Below are positions 47,742-58,478 of a stretch of 64,000 bases of DNA, one piece after another. The stretch comes from Conus ventricosus (taxonomy: Eukaryota > Mollusca > Gastropoda > Neogastropoda > Conidae), in the NCBI GenBank assembly GCA_018398815.1, contig CM031622.1, forward strand, positions 13,067,014-13,131,013, in the 5' to 3' direction. The notes under the pieces are model-generated. The model saw only the letters and a program-made list of their open reading frames with translations, was not told the origin of the DNA and did not search any database. Made by a program: the position numbers and the translations under genes. The stretch's first letter is position 1; each line of letters starts with the position of its first letter.

Positions 47742-48800
47742 TTTTTGTACTCCCAGTTCTTATATAACAGAGAGTACTTTAGAATGGGAATGGAGAAATG
47801 CTCTGTGTGTGTGTGTGTGTGTGCGTCCGTCCGTCCATCCGTGGTCAAAATGTGTTCCACTCACTCCAGACAAAACTACTGGGGCCGATCTGTCAGAAAA
47901 TTTGTAGGTATGTTCATTATGGGTCATGGATAATGCCTGATGTTTTAGTTTACCGTTATAGCCGTTACAAACGGCTGTAACGGCCTGTAACGGTTTTTCT
48001 TCTTTATGGAATATCTCAGAAAGTACTTGGCCAATCTTTCTGAAAATTAGCAGGTATGTTCATTATGGGTCACGGATGATGGCCGATGTATTAGTTAACC
48101 CGTCATAGCCGTTACTAACAGCTGTAACGGCCTGTAACAGTTTTTTCTTCTTAATGGAATATCTCAGAAAGTACTTGGCCGATCTTTCTGAAAATTTGTA
48201 GGTTATGTTCATTATGGGTCACGAATAATGCCCAATGTTTTTGGTTACCGTTATAGCCATTACTAACGGCTGTAATGGCCTGTAACGGTTTTTCCTCTTT
48301 ATGGAATATCTCAGAAAGCACTTAGTTGATCTTTCTGAAAACTTGTAGGTATGTTCATTATGGGCGACGGATGATGCCCGACATTTTAGTTTACTGTTAT
48401 AGCCGTTACTAACAGCTATAACGGCCCATAACGGTTTTTCTTTTTTATGGAATGTCTCAGAAAGCACTTGGCCGATATTTCTGAAAATTTGTAGGTATGT
48501 TCATTATGGATCAGGCATGATGCCTGACATTTTAGTTTACCGTTATAGCCATTACTAATGGCTATAACGACTCATAATGGTTTTTTCTTCATGGAATATC
48601 TCAGAAAGTATGTGGCCAACCTGTCTGAAAAATTTGTAGGTATGTTCATTATAGGTCATGGATGATGCCCGATGTTTTAGTTTACTGTTATAGCCGTTAC
48701 TAACGGCCCATAATGGTTTTCTTCTTTATGGAAAATCTCAGAATGTTCTTGGCCGATCTTTTCAGGATAAACTGGGAGTGCATTTATATGCTTTGCATCT
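47742..48800 (+). mobile_element. Tandem-repeat-cored element, copy A (pearl/Helentron-like)
   Basis: A left module starts TTTTTGTACTCCCAGTT and has (GT)n then CCGT repeats (47,801-47,842). About six tandem units of ~145 bases follow, each with TATGTTCATTATGGGTCA, GCCGTTACTAACGGCTGTAA and AATATCTCAGAAAGTACTTG. A right module ends AAACTGGGAGTG near 48,780. Terminal module, ACGG/CCGT microsatellite, tandem core and terminal module is the known arrangement of molluscan pearl-type (Helentron-associated) elements. Assignment to that group is an inference. Copy B is inverted at 60,001. Confidence 0.75.
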
Positions 48801-49224
48801 TTTTCTTCTTTTTTTTTCCGAGGGTTTAACCCAAATGGTCACAGATATGCTTGCATTATCCCATCCACTCCAGCAAAGCTACCTAGACTATTTTGTTGTT
48901 TCAAAAACAATTGTAAATGTGAGCAACCCTGATTCTTTTTGGACACTGCAGTGATCATCAGTGGATGACAGTTGAAATTGCATTCTACAGCTTGGGGGGT
49001 GGGGAAGTCTGTGGAAATGTGAGTCAGCATTATTAAAAGATTACAAATGTGTGCTGACTGTCAGTAACACAGTAGGTGAAGTTAAACATCAGCATGATGC
49101 TCAACCATATGAAAGAGAAGACTTTGAAACAAAGACCTGATGATTAGATTCAATTTTGGTATCGAATCACGCTCGTGTGGAAAATCTGGGCTGAAAACAA
49201 TCACTTTAGTCTAAGAAAACAATG
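48801..49224. other. Intron sequence
   Basis: Nothing recognised. Confidence 0.4.
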
Positions 49225-49985
49225 ACTTGGAAAGACTGAGCAAGAAATGCAGTCTCTAAAGAAAGACTGAGCAAGGAATGCAGTCTCTAAAGAAAGATGA
49301 GCAAGGAATGCCGTCTCTAAAGAAAGACTGAGCAAGAAATGCAGTCTCTAAAGAAAGACTGAGCATGTCTAAGACTGAGCAAGAAATGCAGTCTCTATAA
49401 AGAAAGACTGAGCAAGGAATGCCGTCTCTATAAAGAAAGACTGAGCAAGGAATGCCGTCTCTAAAGAAAGACTGAGCAAGAAATGCCGTCTCTAAAGAAA
49501 GACTGAGCAAGAAATGCCGTCTCTAAGAAAGACTGAGCAAGGAATGCAGTCTCTAAAGAAAGACTGAGCAAGAAATGCCGTCTCTAAAGAAAGACTGAGC
49601 AAGGAATGCAGTCTCTAAAGAAAGACTGAGCAAGAAATGCAGTCTCTAAAGAAAGACTGAGCAAGGAATGCAGTCTCTAAAGAAAGACTGAGCAAGAAAT
49701 GCCGTCTCTAAAGAAAGACTGAGCAAGGAATGCCGTCTCTAAAGAAAGACTGAGCAAGAAATGCCGTCTGTAAAGAAAGACTGAGCAAGAAATGCAGTCT
49801 CCAAAGAAAGACTGAGCAAGGAATGCAGTCTCTAAAGAAAGACTGAGCAAGAAATGCAGTCTCTAAAGAAAGAAAATAACAACTTAGAAAGACTGAGCAA
49901 GAAATGCCGTCTCTAAAGAAAGACTGAGCAAGAAATGCAGTCTCTAAAGAAAGACTGAGCAAGAAATGCAGTCTCTAAAGAAAAG
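49225..49985. repeat. Minisatellite, ~30-bp unit, ~24 copies
   Basis: Units read AAAGACTGAGCAAGAAATGC then AGTCTCTAAAG, with A/G variants. A longer interrupting unit near 49,865 recurs near 49,980. Confidence 0.96.
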
Positions 49986-50007
49986 CAAAAAATAACTTAG
50001 AAAGACT

Positions 50008-50040
<33 letters not shown>
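50008..50040. repeat. G homopolymer
   Basis: About 33 consecutive G between two minisatellites. Confidence 0.95.
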
Positions 50041-50041
<1 letters not shown>

Positions 50042-50049
50042 TTGGTACT

Positions 50050-50420
50050 TCTTTAAGGAGAAATGCTAGTGGCAAAGAGAGGTTATGATAGTTATTTTTG
50101 TGTAAAGGAGAAATGCTAGTGACACAAAGAGAGGTTATGATAGTTATTTTTGTGTAAAGGAGAAATGCTAGTGGCACAAAGAGAGGTTATGATAGTTATT
50201 TTTGTGTAAAGGAGAAATGCTAGTGGTACAAAGAGAGGTTATGATAGTTATTTTTGTGTAAAGGAGAAATGCTAGTGACACAAAGAGAGGTTATGATAGT
50301 TATTTTTGTGTAAAGGAGAAATGCTAGTGACACAAAGAGAGGTTATGATAGTTATTTTTGTGTAAAGGAGAAATGCTAGTGGCACAAAGAGAGGTTATGA
50401 TAGTTATTTTTGTGTAAGGG
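50050..50420. repeat. Minisatellite, ~52-bp unit, 7 copies
   Basis: Units read AAGGAGAAATGCTAGTGACA, CAAAGAGAGGTTATGATAGT and TATTTTTGTGT. Confidence 0.97.
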
Positions 50421-50479
50421 AGACAAACGCAGAGAATACATTGAACATTGGAGGCTGATAACATTGTTAAATGCCACTT

Positions 50480-51140
50480 AGAAGAATAGGATCAACTTGC
50501 ATAGATGACAGAATTAAAACAGACCAAAATTAATGTACAAAGATCGGACAGGATTTATATCAGTTAGGTATATTGGGTATAATTTGAGAATGTATCATTT
50601 TATGATACAGTATTTGGAATACAAACATTAACACAGACTTCTATGTTCGGTTGCTTTTGAAAAGGTGTTTGATTCTGTTAACTGGAAATACAAGGGCAAG
50701 TTGTCAAGCACTTTGGTTTTGGTCAAGGTATTGTGGTAGGTGGGTATGTGCCTGTTATGGTAACATTAAAACACATGTAGTTATTCATGTGACAAGTGTC
50801 CCAGAGCTCTCAAGTGGAGAGAGGATGCCGCCACGGTGACTCAGTATCACAGTATCTGTATTATGTGTAGAACTATTGGCGTGCAAAATACGAGAACATG
50901 GGGAAATTGAGAGAATAGAAATATCGCACAGAGAGTCTAATACAATCCAGTTTTCAGATGACACATCTTTCACTTCAGAAGGAGACAGAAAATCTTGTGA
51001 AAAACTTTATGACTCGGTGAAGGAATTGTAGATATTTCAGGACAAAACCTGAATTTTGAATAAACTTGCATAGTTACGGCAAAAGAAGGATTCAAAAGTA
51101 GTGTAGAAAAATACATGACATGAAACACCCTCAAAATTCA
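50480..51140 (+). pseudogene. Decayed LINE reverse transcriptase fragment, L1/Tx1-like
   Basis: Pieces of an RT read through across frames on the + strand: VAFEKVFDSVNW near 50,650 (normally D-FEKAFDSV), IGVQNTRTWGN near 50,875, and TIQFSDDTSFTSEGDRKSCE near 50,942-51,000, in which SDD stands at the catalytic position of the usual ADD. This resembles the L1/Tx1-type order and lacks RNase H. Many stops and shifts show it is long dead. It lies in the intron before the 51,450 exon. Confidence 0.72.
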
Positions 51141-51449
51141 AAACTCTTGGGAACAGGTAAGATAAGTTGGCGTTAGATATATCAGACAGGAACAAAGTCT
51201 AATGTCAGATGGGAACAGTGTTAAATATATCAGTTAAGTGCAAGGAAGTGAAAGAATTACTTGAGGTAATGTATCAGATGAGTTTACAGAAGAGAAAAAG
51301 TCATTTGATGCAATGTATTAGATAAGCAGGGTAGCTCTTGCTCCTATGATAAAATATGTTTAGGACAAACATTGATGAACAAAAGTAAATTGCATTTTCA
51401 GTTGTGTGCAGACTCCGTTAAAATAACTGATAATTGTTCTGTTTTGCAG

Positions 51450-52203
51450 CCATTCCGCCCAGTCCCATCTGGGGCCGTTCTCCTACAGGTTTGAGTAGCA
51501 GCGCATCAGATTTTGGTGGGATAGGTGGGCCAGGCAGTGTGGGCAGCATGGTGTCGCAGCCTTCCCCTCTGCAGGCCTTGCAGTCGATGGATGGCTCCCA
51601 GAACTCTGCTGCTACTCTGGATATGCTGGCCTCCTCTCCCATGGGGCGTGGCCTGCAGCATGATCAGCCCTACCCCGCCTCCACGCCGCCTTACGATAGC
51701 AACGCCGGTGGGGCGGTAGGGTCGGACATTCGGTCGGGTCAGCGGCCGGGCAAGCTGTGTCAGCTGCTGACCCAGAACAACACGCTGGATCCTCTGGGGC
51801 TGCAGCGCTCTTCCATTCCAGGAACTCGTCCAAGTTCCACCAAGTCGGCCTCCTCCATGGCCAGCCCAGGGCGCAGTAAATCGGGAGGCATCAAATCTCC
51901 GGATGACTCTTTCCACCAGTCCCCCACCCCAGGGCCTGGCACCAGCCCTCCGGAGAAGCCCCAGAGCACGTCCAACGAGGACGGAGAGTCAGGTCTGGGT
52001 GGGGCCAACGGGGAGCAGGAGAAGAAAGACAACTTCATCCTGAAGAAGCTGCTGAGCCAGGATGACGATGGAGATCCTCCCAGCATCATGGATCAGGAGA
52101 TCTCCAGCTCTCCTCACACCTCAGGAGCCGCGTCCACCAGTGGAGACGGGGACAAGGACAAGAACGAGGCGGAGCCAAGAAGACCTCCAATGTTTTGTTG
52201 AAG
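51450..52203 (+). CDS. NCOA: NCOA exon: receptor-interaction region with LxxLL boxes
   Basis: The acceptor ctgttttgcag ends at 51,449 and the donor gtgaga starts at 52,204. The exon encodes about 250 residues starting IPPSPIWGRSPTGLSSSASD. It holds two NR boxes: LCQLL (51,755-51,769, context GKLCQLLTQN, close to the vertebrate KLLQLLT box 1) and LKKLL (52,040-52,054, context NFILKKLLSQDDD). As written the frame hits TGA at 52,198-52,200. Adding one G in the gcggag around 52,171 gives KKTSNVLLK up to the donor in phase 0, and a third box then forms across the next junction. The stop is therefore most likely a sequence error. Confidence 0.92.
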
Positions 52204-53249
52204 GTGAGACAATGCAGAAATGGTCAAGTTTGTCACTTTTGGATAATAAATACATCGTTGCAGTCTTTTAACTGCGCTTTTTTTTTTTTTCACTTAACAT
52301 TCCTGCAACTATCAAAGTATTTTAGAAGGGCTTGAAAGGATCCTAAATGGATCTCTTGAAGCTCTGTTACTTTTGGGGGAAAAAAAATTAGCAACCCTCC
52401 CTCCCCCGTCGCATACATGCATCTAAAATTGATTCAGATGGCACCAAATAGTGTATAAAGATCTAAATGATGGGTGTACTTTGCTCTCTGTGATAGTGTC
52501 TGTGGGATGTTTGTGGTTAAAACTGACAGATTGTTTCATCTGCCATCATTCCATTCATCTGGAATCTGTCCTTGTCTTGAGGCCGATTCCCAACTTGTTG
52601 GTTATGAAATGACTACCTGTACCACAGATCTTTCAAGTGAGTGTACATGCTGTCAGGTCGGCATTCTTAGTGATCAGTATTGATTCATCAGCACCTCCCT
52701 TGGGTACGAAATCGGTCAGTCATGTTCCGCAGTCTGCCTGCCACTGCCGGGTGTAGTCACATGATGCACAAGCTGAAAAATAAATTTTGAAACTTGGGTC
52801 TGTCGGGAGCATTGTCCAAATGAGAGCGTTCAAATGGCGCATCTTAATGCACCAAGCTTCCTAAACGATCCATGTGGGAATGAAATAGACGGCCATCATC
52901 AGTAGGGGCAGTGTGGGGAGGAACGGTAGTTACCTGGTAATGGTGGATGGACAGTGTAGGGTGAGCAGGTAATCTATGCAGTGAGAGCAGTAATATTGCT
53001 GCAGCCAAGAACCCCCATCCTCGTTTTGAAAGATGGCTTGTGTTTCATGGCTTGACTGTCACACGGCGAGGGATAAACTATCATAAAGGTTAAAAATGTA
53101 TTACTGTTGCCCTCTGTCTTCCTGTCTTTGAGGCCTGTCTCTGTTCTGGTAAATCTTGACATATTTTTGTTTTGCAGAATGTGTAACAGGTGACCAGGTT
53201 GTGAAAGAAACTGTATGCACTGTCTAGAGTGGACATTTGCTGTCCATTC
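52204..53249. other. Intron sequence
   Basis: No exon, array or element recognised. Confidence 0.45.
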
Positions 53250-53256
53250 TGCAGTG

Positions 53257-53274
53257 GTGTGTGTGTGTGTGTGT

Positions 53275-53313
<39 letters not shown>

Positions 53314-53341
53314 TGTGTGTGTGGTGTGTGTGTGTGTGTGG
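53257..53341. repeat. (GT)n microsatellite
   Basis: GT repeats broken by GGTGTG steps. Confidence 0.95.
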
Positions 53342-53382
53342 TTTTGTTTTGTGTGCAGGATAGGATTTTATTTTGTTCCAGA

Positions 53383-53442
53383 TTGGTGACAGCCCTGAAA
53401 AGGCATTGTATGGTTGGATAGGCTACAGTAATAATAGAATTA
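53383..53442 (+). mobile_element. Diverged LINE 3'-end fragment
   Basis: GGTGACAGCCCTGAAAAGGC and GGTTGGATAGGCTACAGTAA match the last ~60 bases of the 14,034-19,233 LINE (GGTGACAGCCCTGATATGGC and GGTCGGCTGGGCTATAAGCA), ahead of an AT-rich end. It is probably a 5'-truncated relative or a SINE sharing that tail. Confidence 0.65.
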
Positions 53443-53539
53443 AATTTTTAGTGTTCAAATGAGTTGGAATTTTGTACAGAGGCTTTTTGCTGCTAGCTGT
53501 AGGGAAAAATGAATATTTTAACTGGTTGTACGGTTGCAG

Positions 53540-53767
53540 CAACTGCTGAGCGATGAGAAAGGCAGAGAGCAGCATACATCGTTCCTGCCGAAGTTGGTGG
53601 CGGAGGAGAGCCGGCTGTCGGCAGATGGGCCTGCGACGCCTGGGGGCCGGCGCCAGACGTCAACGGCCACAGGCATGGATTCCCAGCGTGTCCAGGGAGA
53701 GCTGCTTCACCATCTGTTGCAGACCGAGGCCAAGAGCAGCCAGTCCTCCATCACATCCGCTCCTGCT
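53540..53767 (+). CDS. NCOA: NCOA exon: third and fourth LxxLL boxes
   Basis: The acceptor cggttgcag ends at 53,539 and the donor gtgagt starts at 53,768, with 76 codons in phase 0 at both ends. It opens QLLSDEKGREQHTSF, completing an LKQLL box whose first half (NVLLK) ends the previous exon. It contains a complete LHHLL box at 53,705-53,719 (context GELLHHLLQTEAKSS), close to the vertebrate box 2 ILHRLLQ. These amphipathic helices dock into the AF-2 groove of ligand-bound nuclear receptors. A minisatellite of about 28 bases starts at the donor and takes in the last exon codon. Confidence 0.93.
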
Positions 53768-53968
53768 GTGAGTGGTTCTGCCTCTCTCTGCTAGCTGTTG
53801 GTGTTCTGCCTGTCTCTGCTAGCTGTCAGTGTTCTGCCTGTCTCTGCTAGCTGTTAGTGTTCTGCCTGTCTCTGCTAGCTGTTAGTGTTCTGCCTGTCTC
53901 TGCTAGCTGTTAGTGTTCTGCCTGTCTCTGCTGTCAGTGGTTCTGCCTGTCGCTGCTAGCTGTCAGGG
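53765..53968. repeat. Minisatellite starting at the 53,768 donor, ~28-bp unit, ~7 copies
   Basis: Units read GCTGTTAGTGTTCTGCCTGT then CTCTGCTA. The first unit contains the exon's last codon GCT and the functional donor gtgagt. Confidence 0.95.
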
Positions 53969-54584
53969 GTTCTGCTGTTACAGGGTAGTGATGGTTGTCT
54001 CAGAATTTCCCTGTAGTCATACGCAGTTAGTTTTGCGGTGCTTATGTTTTCAAAGGCATGGATCCCACTGCAGCAGACTCTTAGTTTTATTATCGTTTTT
54101 TTTTTTCTTTTTTTTTTCTGTCCCATCTTCTGTGCCACCTCAGTGGCATTACACTCGCGCGGTTCATTCAGGCTCCTTGTTCACAGCCAGGGCCAGGCCT
54201 GACCCACTACAGCCCTGGCACCAGCAACCCACTGAGAGCAGTCAGTTGTCTAGTCATCATGAGGCACCGAGCAGATGAGACGGTGCACTGCAGCCAGGTC
54301 ACTTTGCTGGTGTTCAGTGGCGCCTGTTCCGATCCAACATGTGCAGGACACTGCCTATCTCGCCCTCTACTGATGACAGGAGTTGCTTGGTTGCGGGGCC
54401 GGCACGAGTGAGCTCTCCCTCTGGTGGGAGCCACCATGTCCGTCCAACAACAATCCCCATGAATTTGCCGGTTTTGGCGACCTCAACAGAATCAAACCGA
54501 GGCGATAGATGTGGAGAGGACATAAAAACTGAGGTTATTATGAGAGCAGGGTATGAAGGGCCACAGAATTTGAAACTTTTTCTT
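53969..54584. other. Intron sequence
   Basis: Nothing recognised. Open frames at 53,913-54,437 overlap on both strands without motifs. Confidence 0.45.
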
Positions 54585-54711
54585 TTAACTCGCTCCTTAC
54601 AATATGAAATTCAACATTCCTTTGTATACTGGGCGTTTGTACACATTTTTCTAAAAATCATTAAAAAAAAATCATAGCACAACAAAAACACTTGAAATTT
54701 GGACACATGAA

Positions 54712-54712
54712 A

Positions 54713-54748
<36 letters not shown>

Positions 54749-54823
54749 CACACACACACACACACATATACATGTACACACACACACACACACATGATAT
54801 ACATGCACATATATGTTGTAGTT

Positions 54824-54877
<54 letters not shown>

Positions 54878-54888
54878 CACACTCACAC

Positions 54889-54953
<65 letters not shown>

Positions 54954-54955
54954 CC
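54712..54955. repeat. Compound (CA)n microsatellite
   Basis: Several long CA tracts separated by short AT-rich or imperfect steps. Confidence 0.97.
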
Positions 54956-54989
54956 TCTCTGACAGAGTAAATAATAATGACTAAATACC

Positions 54990-55432
54990 TTGGTGTAAAG
55001 CATGGACCTGATCAGGTAGAAAAAATCCAAGGGGGTGTGGTCAGTCACGCCTTGCAACTTCAGTCCATGGGTTTGCTGGCCTGTGTATGGAAGTATTAAT
55101 GGGGAAAAAAAAGAAAAATCTCCTTGCCAGTTTCTCATCATGAACTGGAGAAAATCTTCCTCACTCTGATTTGTCGGTAGTTCATTTGCATATGCATCAC
55201 CTCGAGCTATGCCTCCCTTTTACAATGTCACTCACCCCACCCACTCCTGACTCTCTTTCTGAATGTCTCCATGGTTACTTACCAACGCACTTTCACGCTC
55301 TGCAGATGGGCTAAATTCACTGTCATCATCATGTTCAATATCTTCAAAGTCTGATCCTTCAGCTTCACGCAAGTTGTAAACAAGTGTTCCCTGTCTGCTT
55401 CCCACACCACTTGTCGAAGGCTGAGACGCCAT
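54990..55432 (-). pseudogene. piggyBac transposase N-terminal remnant
   Basis: From 55,432 on the minus strand an acidic leader reads MASQPSTSGVGSRQGTLVYN and DFEDIEHDDDSEFSPSAE. Further on, TGQQTHGLKLQGVTDHTPLD and FFYLIRSMLYTKVFS resemble the GL...PLDFF...LF start of the piggyBac core. The catalytic aspartates are absent. Confidence 0.75.
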
Positions 55433-56039
55433 TGTGATCCGACTCCAAAGGACTGGGTTGGTGTAAAAATAGGTTGGAGGTCAGCGAACACGTCACGGCG
55501 TCGCACACGCAGCGTTGAAAGGTTGCTGTATGATAATGAGACTGTCACATGGCGTGCTTCAGTTTTCAACACTCAGCGTGATGTTGGTTCTAAAAATATG
55601 CTAATACGCGATCCGCTACAGTGGATGTCAGAGAGAAAGCATTGTGCGTGGGATGTCCGCTGTAGCGGACGTCAGAGTGGAGTGAGTTAATGCTGATCTG
55701 TTAGGATGAGGACGATGAAGATGATGCCGTGGATTTCCATTCAGGTCTGAGACTGCATGACAGGGTTGTACTCTGTGCTTACGTTAATAATATATCCCAG
55801 CATCATCTGGGCCGAGAGAGAGAGACACCTGCAGTGTTGGTCAGGAAATTTGAGCAACACTCTCAGAGACTGTTCCATTAAGTGGGTGAAATTCAACTCA
55901 GTTGAGTTGCTTCGATGGGAATCGAACTCACAACCTCCCAGCCAGGAGTCTGTGATGTAAACCTTTTCGTTTTCTCGGCTGTGACGCAGGATGATGTATT
56001 TTGAAGTAACTTTAATTAGAGAGGGTTCCTTAAGAGAGG

Positions 56040-56266
56040 GTGGTGTAGTACCTTGATTGTTCGTGTTGATGTTATGGGCTGTGCACAGACTGTGGATACT
56101 GTGACTTCTAAGAACTGTTGATAAATTTTGTGTTGATGTTGTGGGCTGTGCACAGACTGTGAATACTGTGACTTCTAAGAACAGTTGATACATTTTGTGT
56201 TGATGTTGTGGGCTGAGTACACGCTGTGGATACTGTGACCTCTAACAACTGTTGATCAATTGTGCA
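56040..56266. repeat. Tandem repeat ending at the 56,267 acceptor, ~67-bp unit, 3 copies
   Basis: Units read GTGTTGATGTTGTGGGCTGT, GCACAGACTGTGGATACTGT and GACTTCTAAGAACTGTTGAT. The last unit continues into the functional acceptor tcaattgtgcag. Confidence 0.92.
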
Positions 56267-56267
56267 G

Positions 56268-58046
56268 GAGTCAACTAGTGAAGATCTGAATGGATCCCGC
56301 TCCAGACATCAGTCGGGTCAGCAAGAACCTCAGTCCACCACCTCCCTTCCTCTCACTCCGTCCCCTTCCCAGCACCTGGGCATGGGGGGTGTGCCTGCAG
56401 CCTCGGTGGGATCCCAGCTGAGCAGCTCTCAGCAGCAGCTGATCCAGGACATGTTCATGGACAGCAAGGCCTCCAGCATGCCCTCCTCCGTGTCCTTGCC
56501 CATGGCTGCTGCCTCCTCCTCCGTATCAACAGGCAGGAAGCATTCCACAGAGGTGAAGAACTTGGACCAGATGTTGAAGGAGATTTGGGAGTCCGGTGAC
56601 TCTCCCGCTGGCATGCAAACGGGGCAAGTGAAGCCCAGCAGGAAGCGCAAAGCGCCACCCCCTGATGTGGACAGCACAGAGGACGCTGAATGCAGCACTT
56701 CAAGCAGGTCTATAGGAGGTCCAGCCGCTAGCACGCTTTCACAGAAAAACGCTTTGCTGACCCAGCTGCTGTCCAAGAAGGCTGCCAAGGAGACTGTAGT
56801 CAACACCCAACTAACTGTCAATCCTATGGGCTTGCCTCAGAGCAGGATCCCAAAGAACATCCACGAACGCATTCTGAACGTCAAGGAGCGTGTGAACGAG
56901 GCCCCCAGTAGCAGTGGGGAGGCGTCCAGTTCGGGCGCTGTGATGGTTAGCAGCAGCAATAGCTCTGCCGGCAATGTGCACAGCAACCCCCGCACGAACC
57001 CTAACACGCCCTTCCCCGGCAACACCAACACCAACCCAGACAGCACAGGGTTGAGCACGTCCAGCATACTGAACACGGAAGCGCTGACGCCCGTTGATGC
57101 AGCGGCCCCTGTTCAGCTGGACTCGGTGTTGACACAGCTGGGGGTCACCATGGACGGGTACAGCCAGGACAAGGAGTCCTCTGATGACAAACTCCTGCAG
57201 CAGATCCTCAACCAGGCGGCAATTCTGCGGGAGGACTTTGGTTTGCACCCCTCGAACTCGGACATGGCCTGCAACACTCAGGACATCACCTCCACCCAGA
57301 CACCCCCTGTCCAAGGTGCCCCCTCCTCGCTGCACAGTACCCCCACCCCCAGCAGCACCCCTGCCACCACCACCACCACCACCACTCCTCTGCCCTTGCA
57401 GCAGGACCTGTGCTTGACGCCTGTGGATCAGGCTGGCTCACTGTCGCAGGATGATCAGAACGCCTTGTTGCAGCTGGAGCAGATGCTGGATGAGGGAACC
57501 ATCCAGACCATCGAGTCCATTCTGCTGGAGAATGTGTCTTCCTCTTCCTCCTCGCTGAGAATGGACGGGCAGGGGCAGGGTTCGGGATCCAGTAACAGTT
57601 TTGTGGACCAGATGGCCATCCGTGACATTGAGCGTCAGCTGATGAACGACCAGCCGCCGCCCAACACCAGTGCGCTGGCTGGCAGCAGCAGCCTTCCCAT
57701 GGGTGGAGTGGCGGGAGGTGGTGGCGGCCCCATGCGGAGTCCCCCCACGCCGGGGGTGTTTCCTGCAGGGCCTGGGATGGCCAACTCCCCGGTGTCCCCT
57801 GTGGGCGGGCTGGGGCCTCGGCCTATGCTCCCTGGGACTGGGTCTGCCGCTCCTCCCAGACATCCGCAGATGCTGAGTCAGCTTCAGATGGGACCTCGGG
57901 TTTCACCCCTTCGCAGATCTCTCCTCAGCAACAGTCGCAGCAAGTGTCGGCCATTTCCCCAGGGCAACAGTCCCCAGCAGGACCCATGTTCTCTCCCACA
58001 GGAATGCCAGCACATGCCTCCCAGTTCCAGCAGCCAGTGCCAAGAG
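56268..58046 (+). CDS. NCOA: NCOA exon: LxxLL box 5, AD1/CID-like helix and Gln-rich region
   Basis: The acceptor tcaattgtgcag ends at 56,267 and the donor gtgaga starts at 58,047. The exon starts in phase 0 (ESTSEDLNGSRSRHQSGQQE) and stays open for about 545 codons. Features: acidic helix HSTEVKNLDQMLKEIWES, LTQLL box at 56,757-56,771, LLQQIL (LxxIL) at 57,192-57,209, and ALLQLEQMLDEGTIQTIESI near 57,465-57,525, which resembles the AD1/CID segment that binds CBP/p300. Near 57,906 the frame should change: the other frame gives QISPQQQSQQVSAISPGQQS, typical of the family's Gln-rich tail. One C missing in CCCC (57,906-57,909) explains it. The exon then ends in phase 1. Confidence 0.92.
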
Positions 58047-58124
58047 GTGAGAGGTTGGGTGTGTGTGTGTGTGTGTGCAGCTATGGACCTCTTGATGTAA
58101 ATGTGCAGCCATACACTCTGGGTT

Positions 58125-58155
<31 letters not shown>

Positions 58156-58161
58156 CATTAA

Positions 58162-58474
58162 CCCTCTTGCATTTGCATTTTCCAACCCAACACTGCTCCT
58201 AGTACTTGTATTTTCTGAGAAATCAATGGAATGCGTTCAGTTCACAACCATAGTCTGTGTGAATGAATCGTTTCCCACACCCCATACTACTGCTAAGATT
58301 TCACTGGACACCTCTCAGGGATGCCCATTTATTTTGGCCAGCCTTGACGTCAAACAAGGTCGGTCGCAGTGTGTGAGGGAAAGTAAGGCAGCATGTGCGG
58401 CCGGATGCGGCCGTAACGAACACCAGGGGAGACGAACAGAGCAGCCGGATACAGGCGAAACAAATGCAAGAGGG
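58162..58474. mobile_element. TTAA-flanked MITE, 313 bp
   Basis: Inverted ends CCCTCTTGCATTTG and its reverse complement are flanked by TTAA at 58,158-58,161 and 58,475-58,478. It lies 115 bases after the Gln-rich exon's donor. TIR and target duplication match the piggyBac superfamily. It has no coding content. Confidence 0.9.
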
Positions 58475-58478
58475 TTAA

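Larger units (their letters stand above)
54589..55686 (-). mobile_element. piggyBac-like element copy 3, 1.1 kb, with internal CA expansion
   Basis: TTAA flanks at 54,585-54,588 and 55,687-55,690, with short inverted ends CTCGCTCC and GGAGTGAG. The minus strand encodes piggyBac-type N-terminal pieces. A long (CA)n block (54,712-54,955) lies inside, and a palindromic GTCCGCTGTAGCGGAC sits near the right end (55,653-55,668). Confidence 0.85.

Noticed and set aside
48219..48467. Minus-strand frame with FSERSTKCFLRYSIKRKNR repeats
   Set aside because: Translation of the ~145-base tandem core. The same peptide recurs at 60,266-60,502 in the inverted copy.
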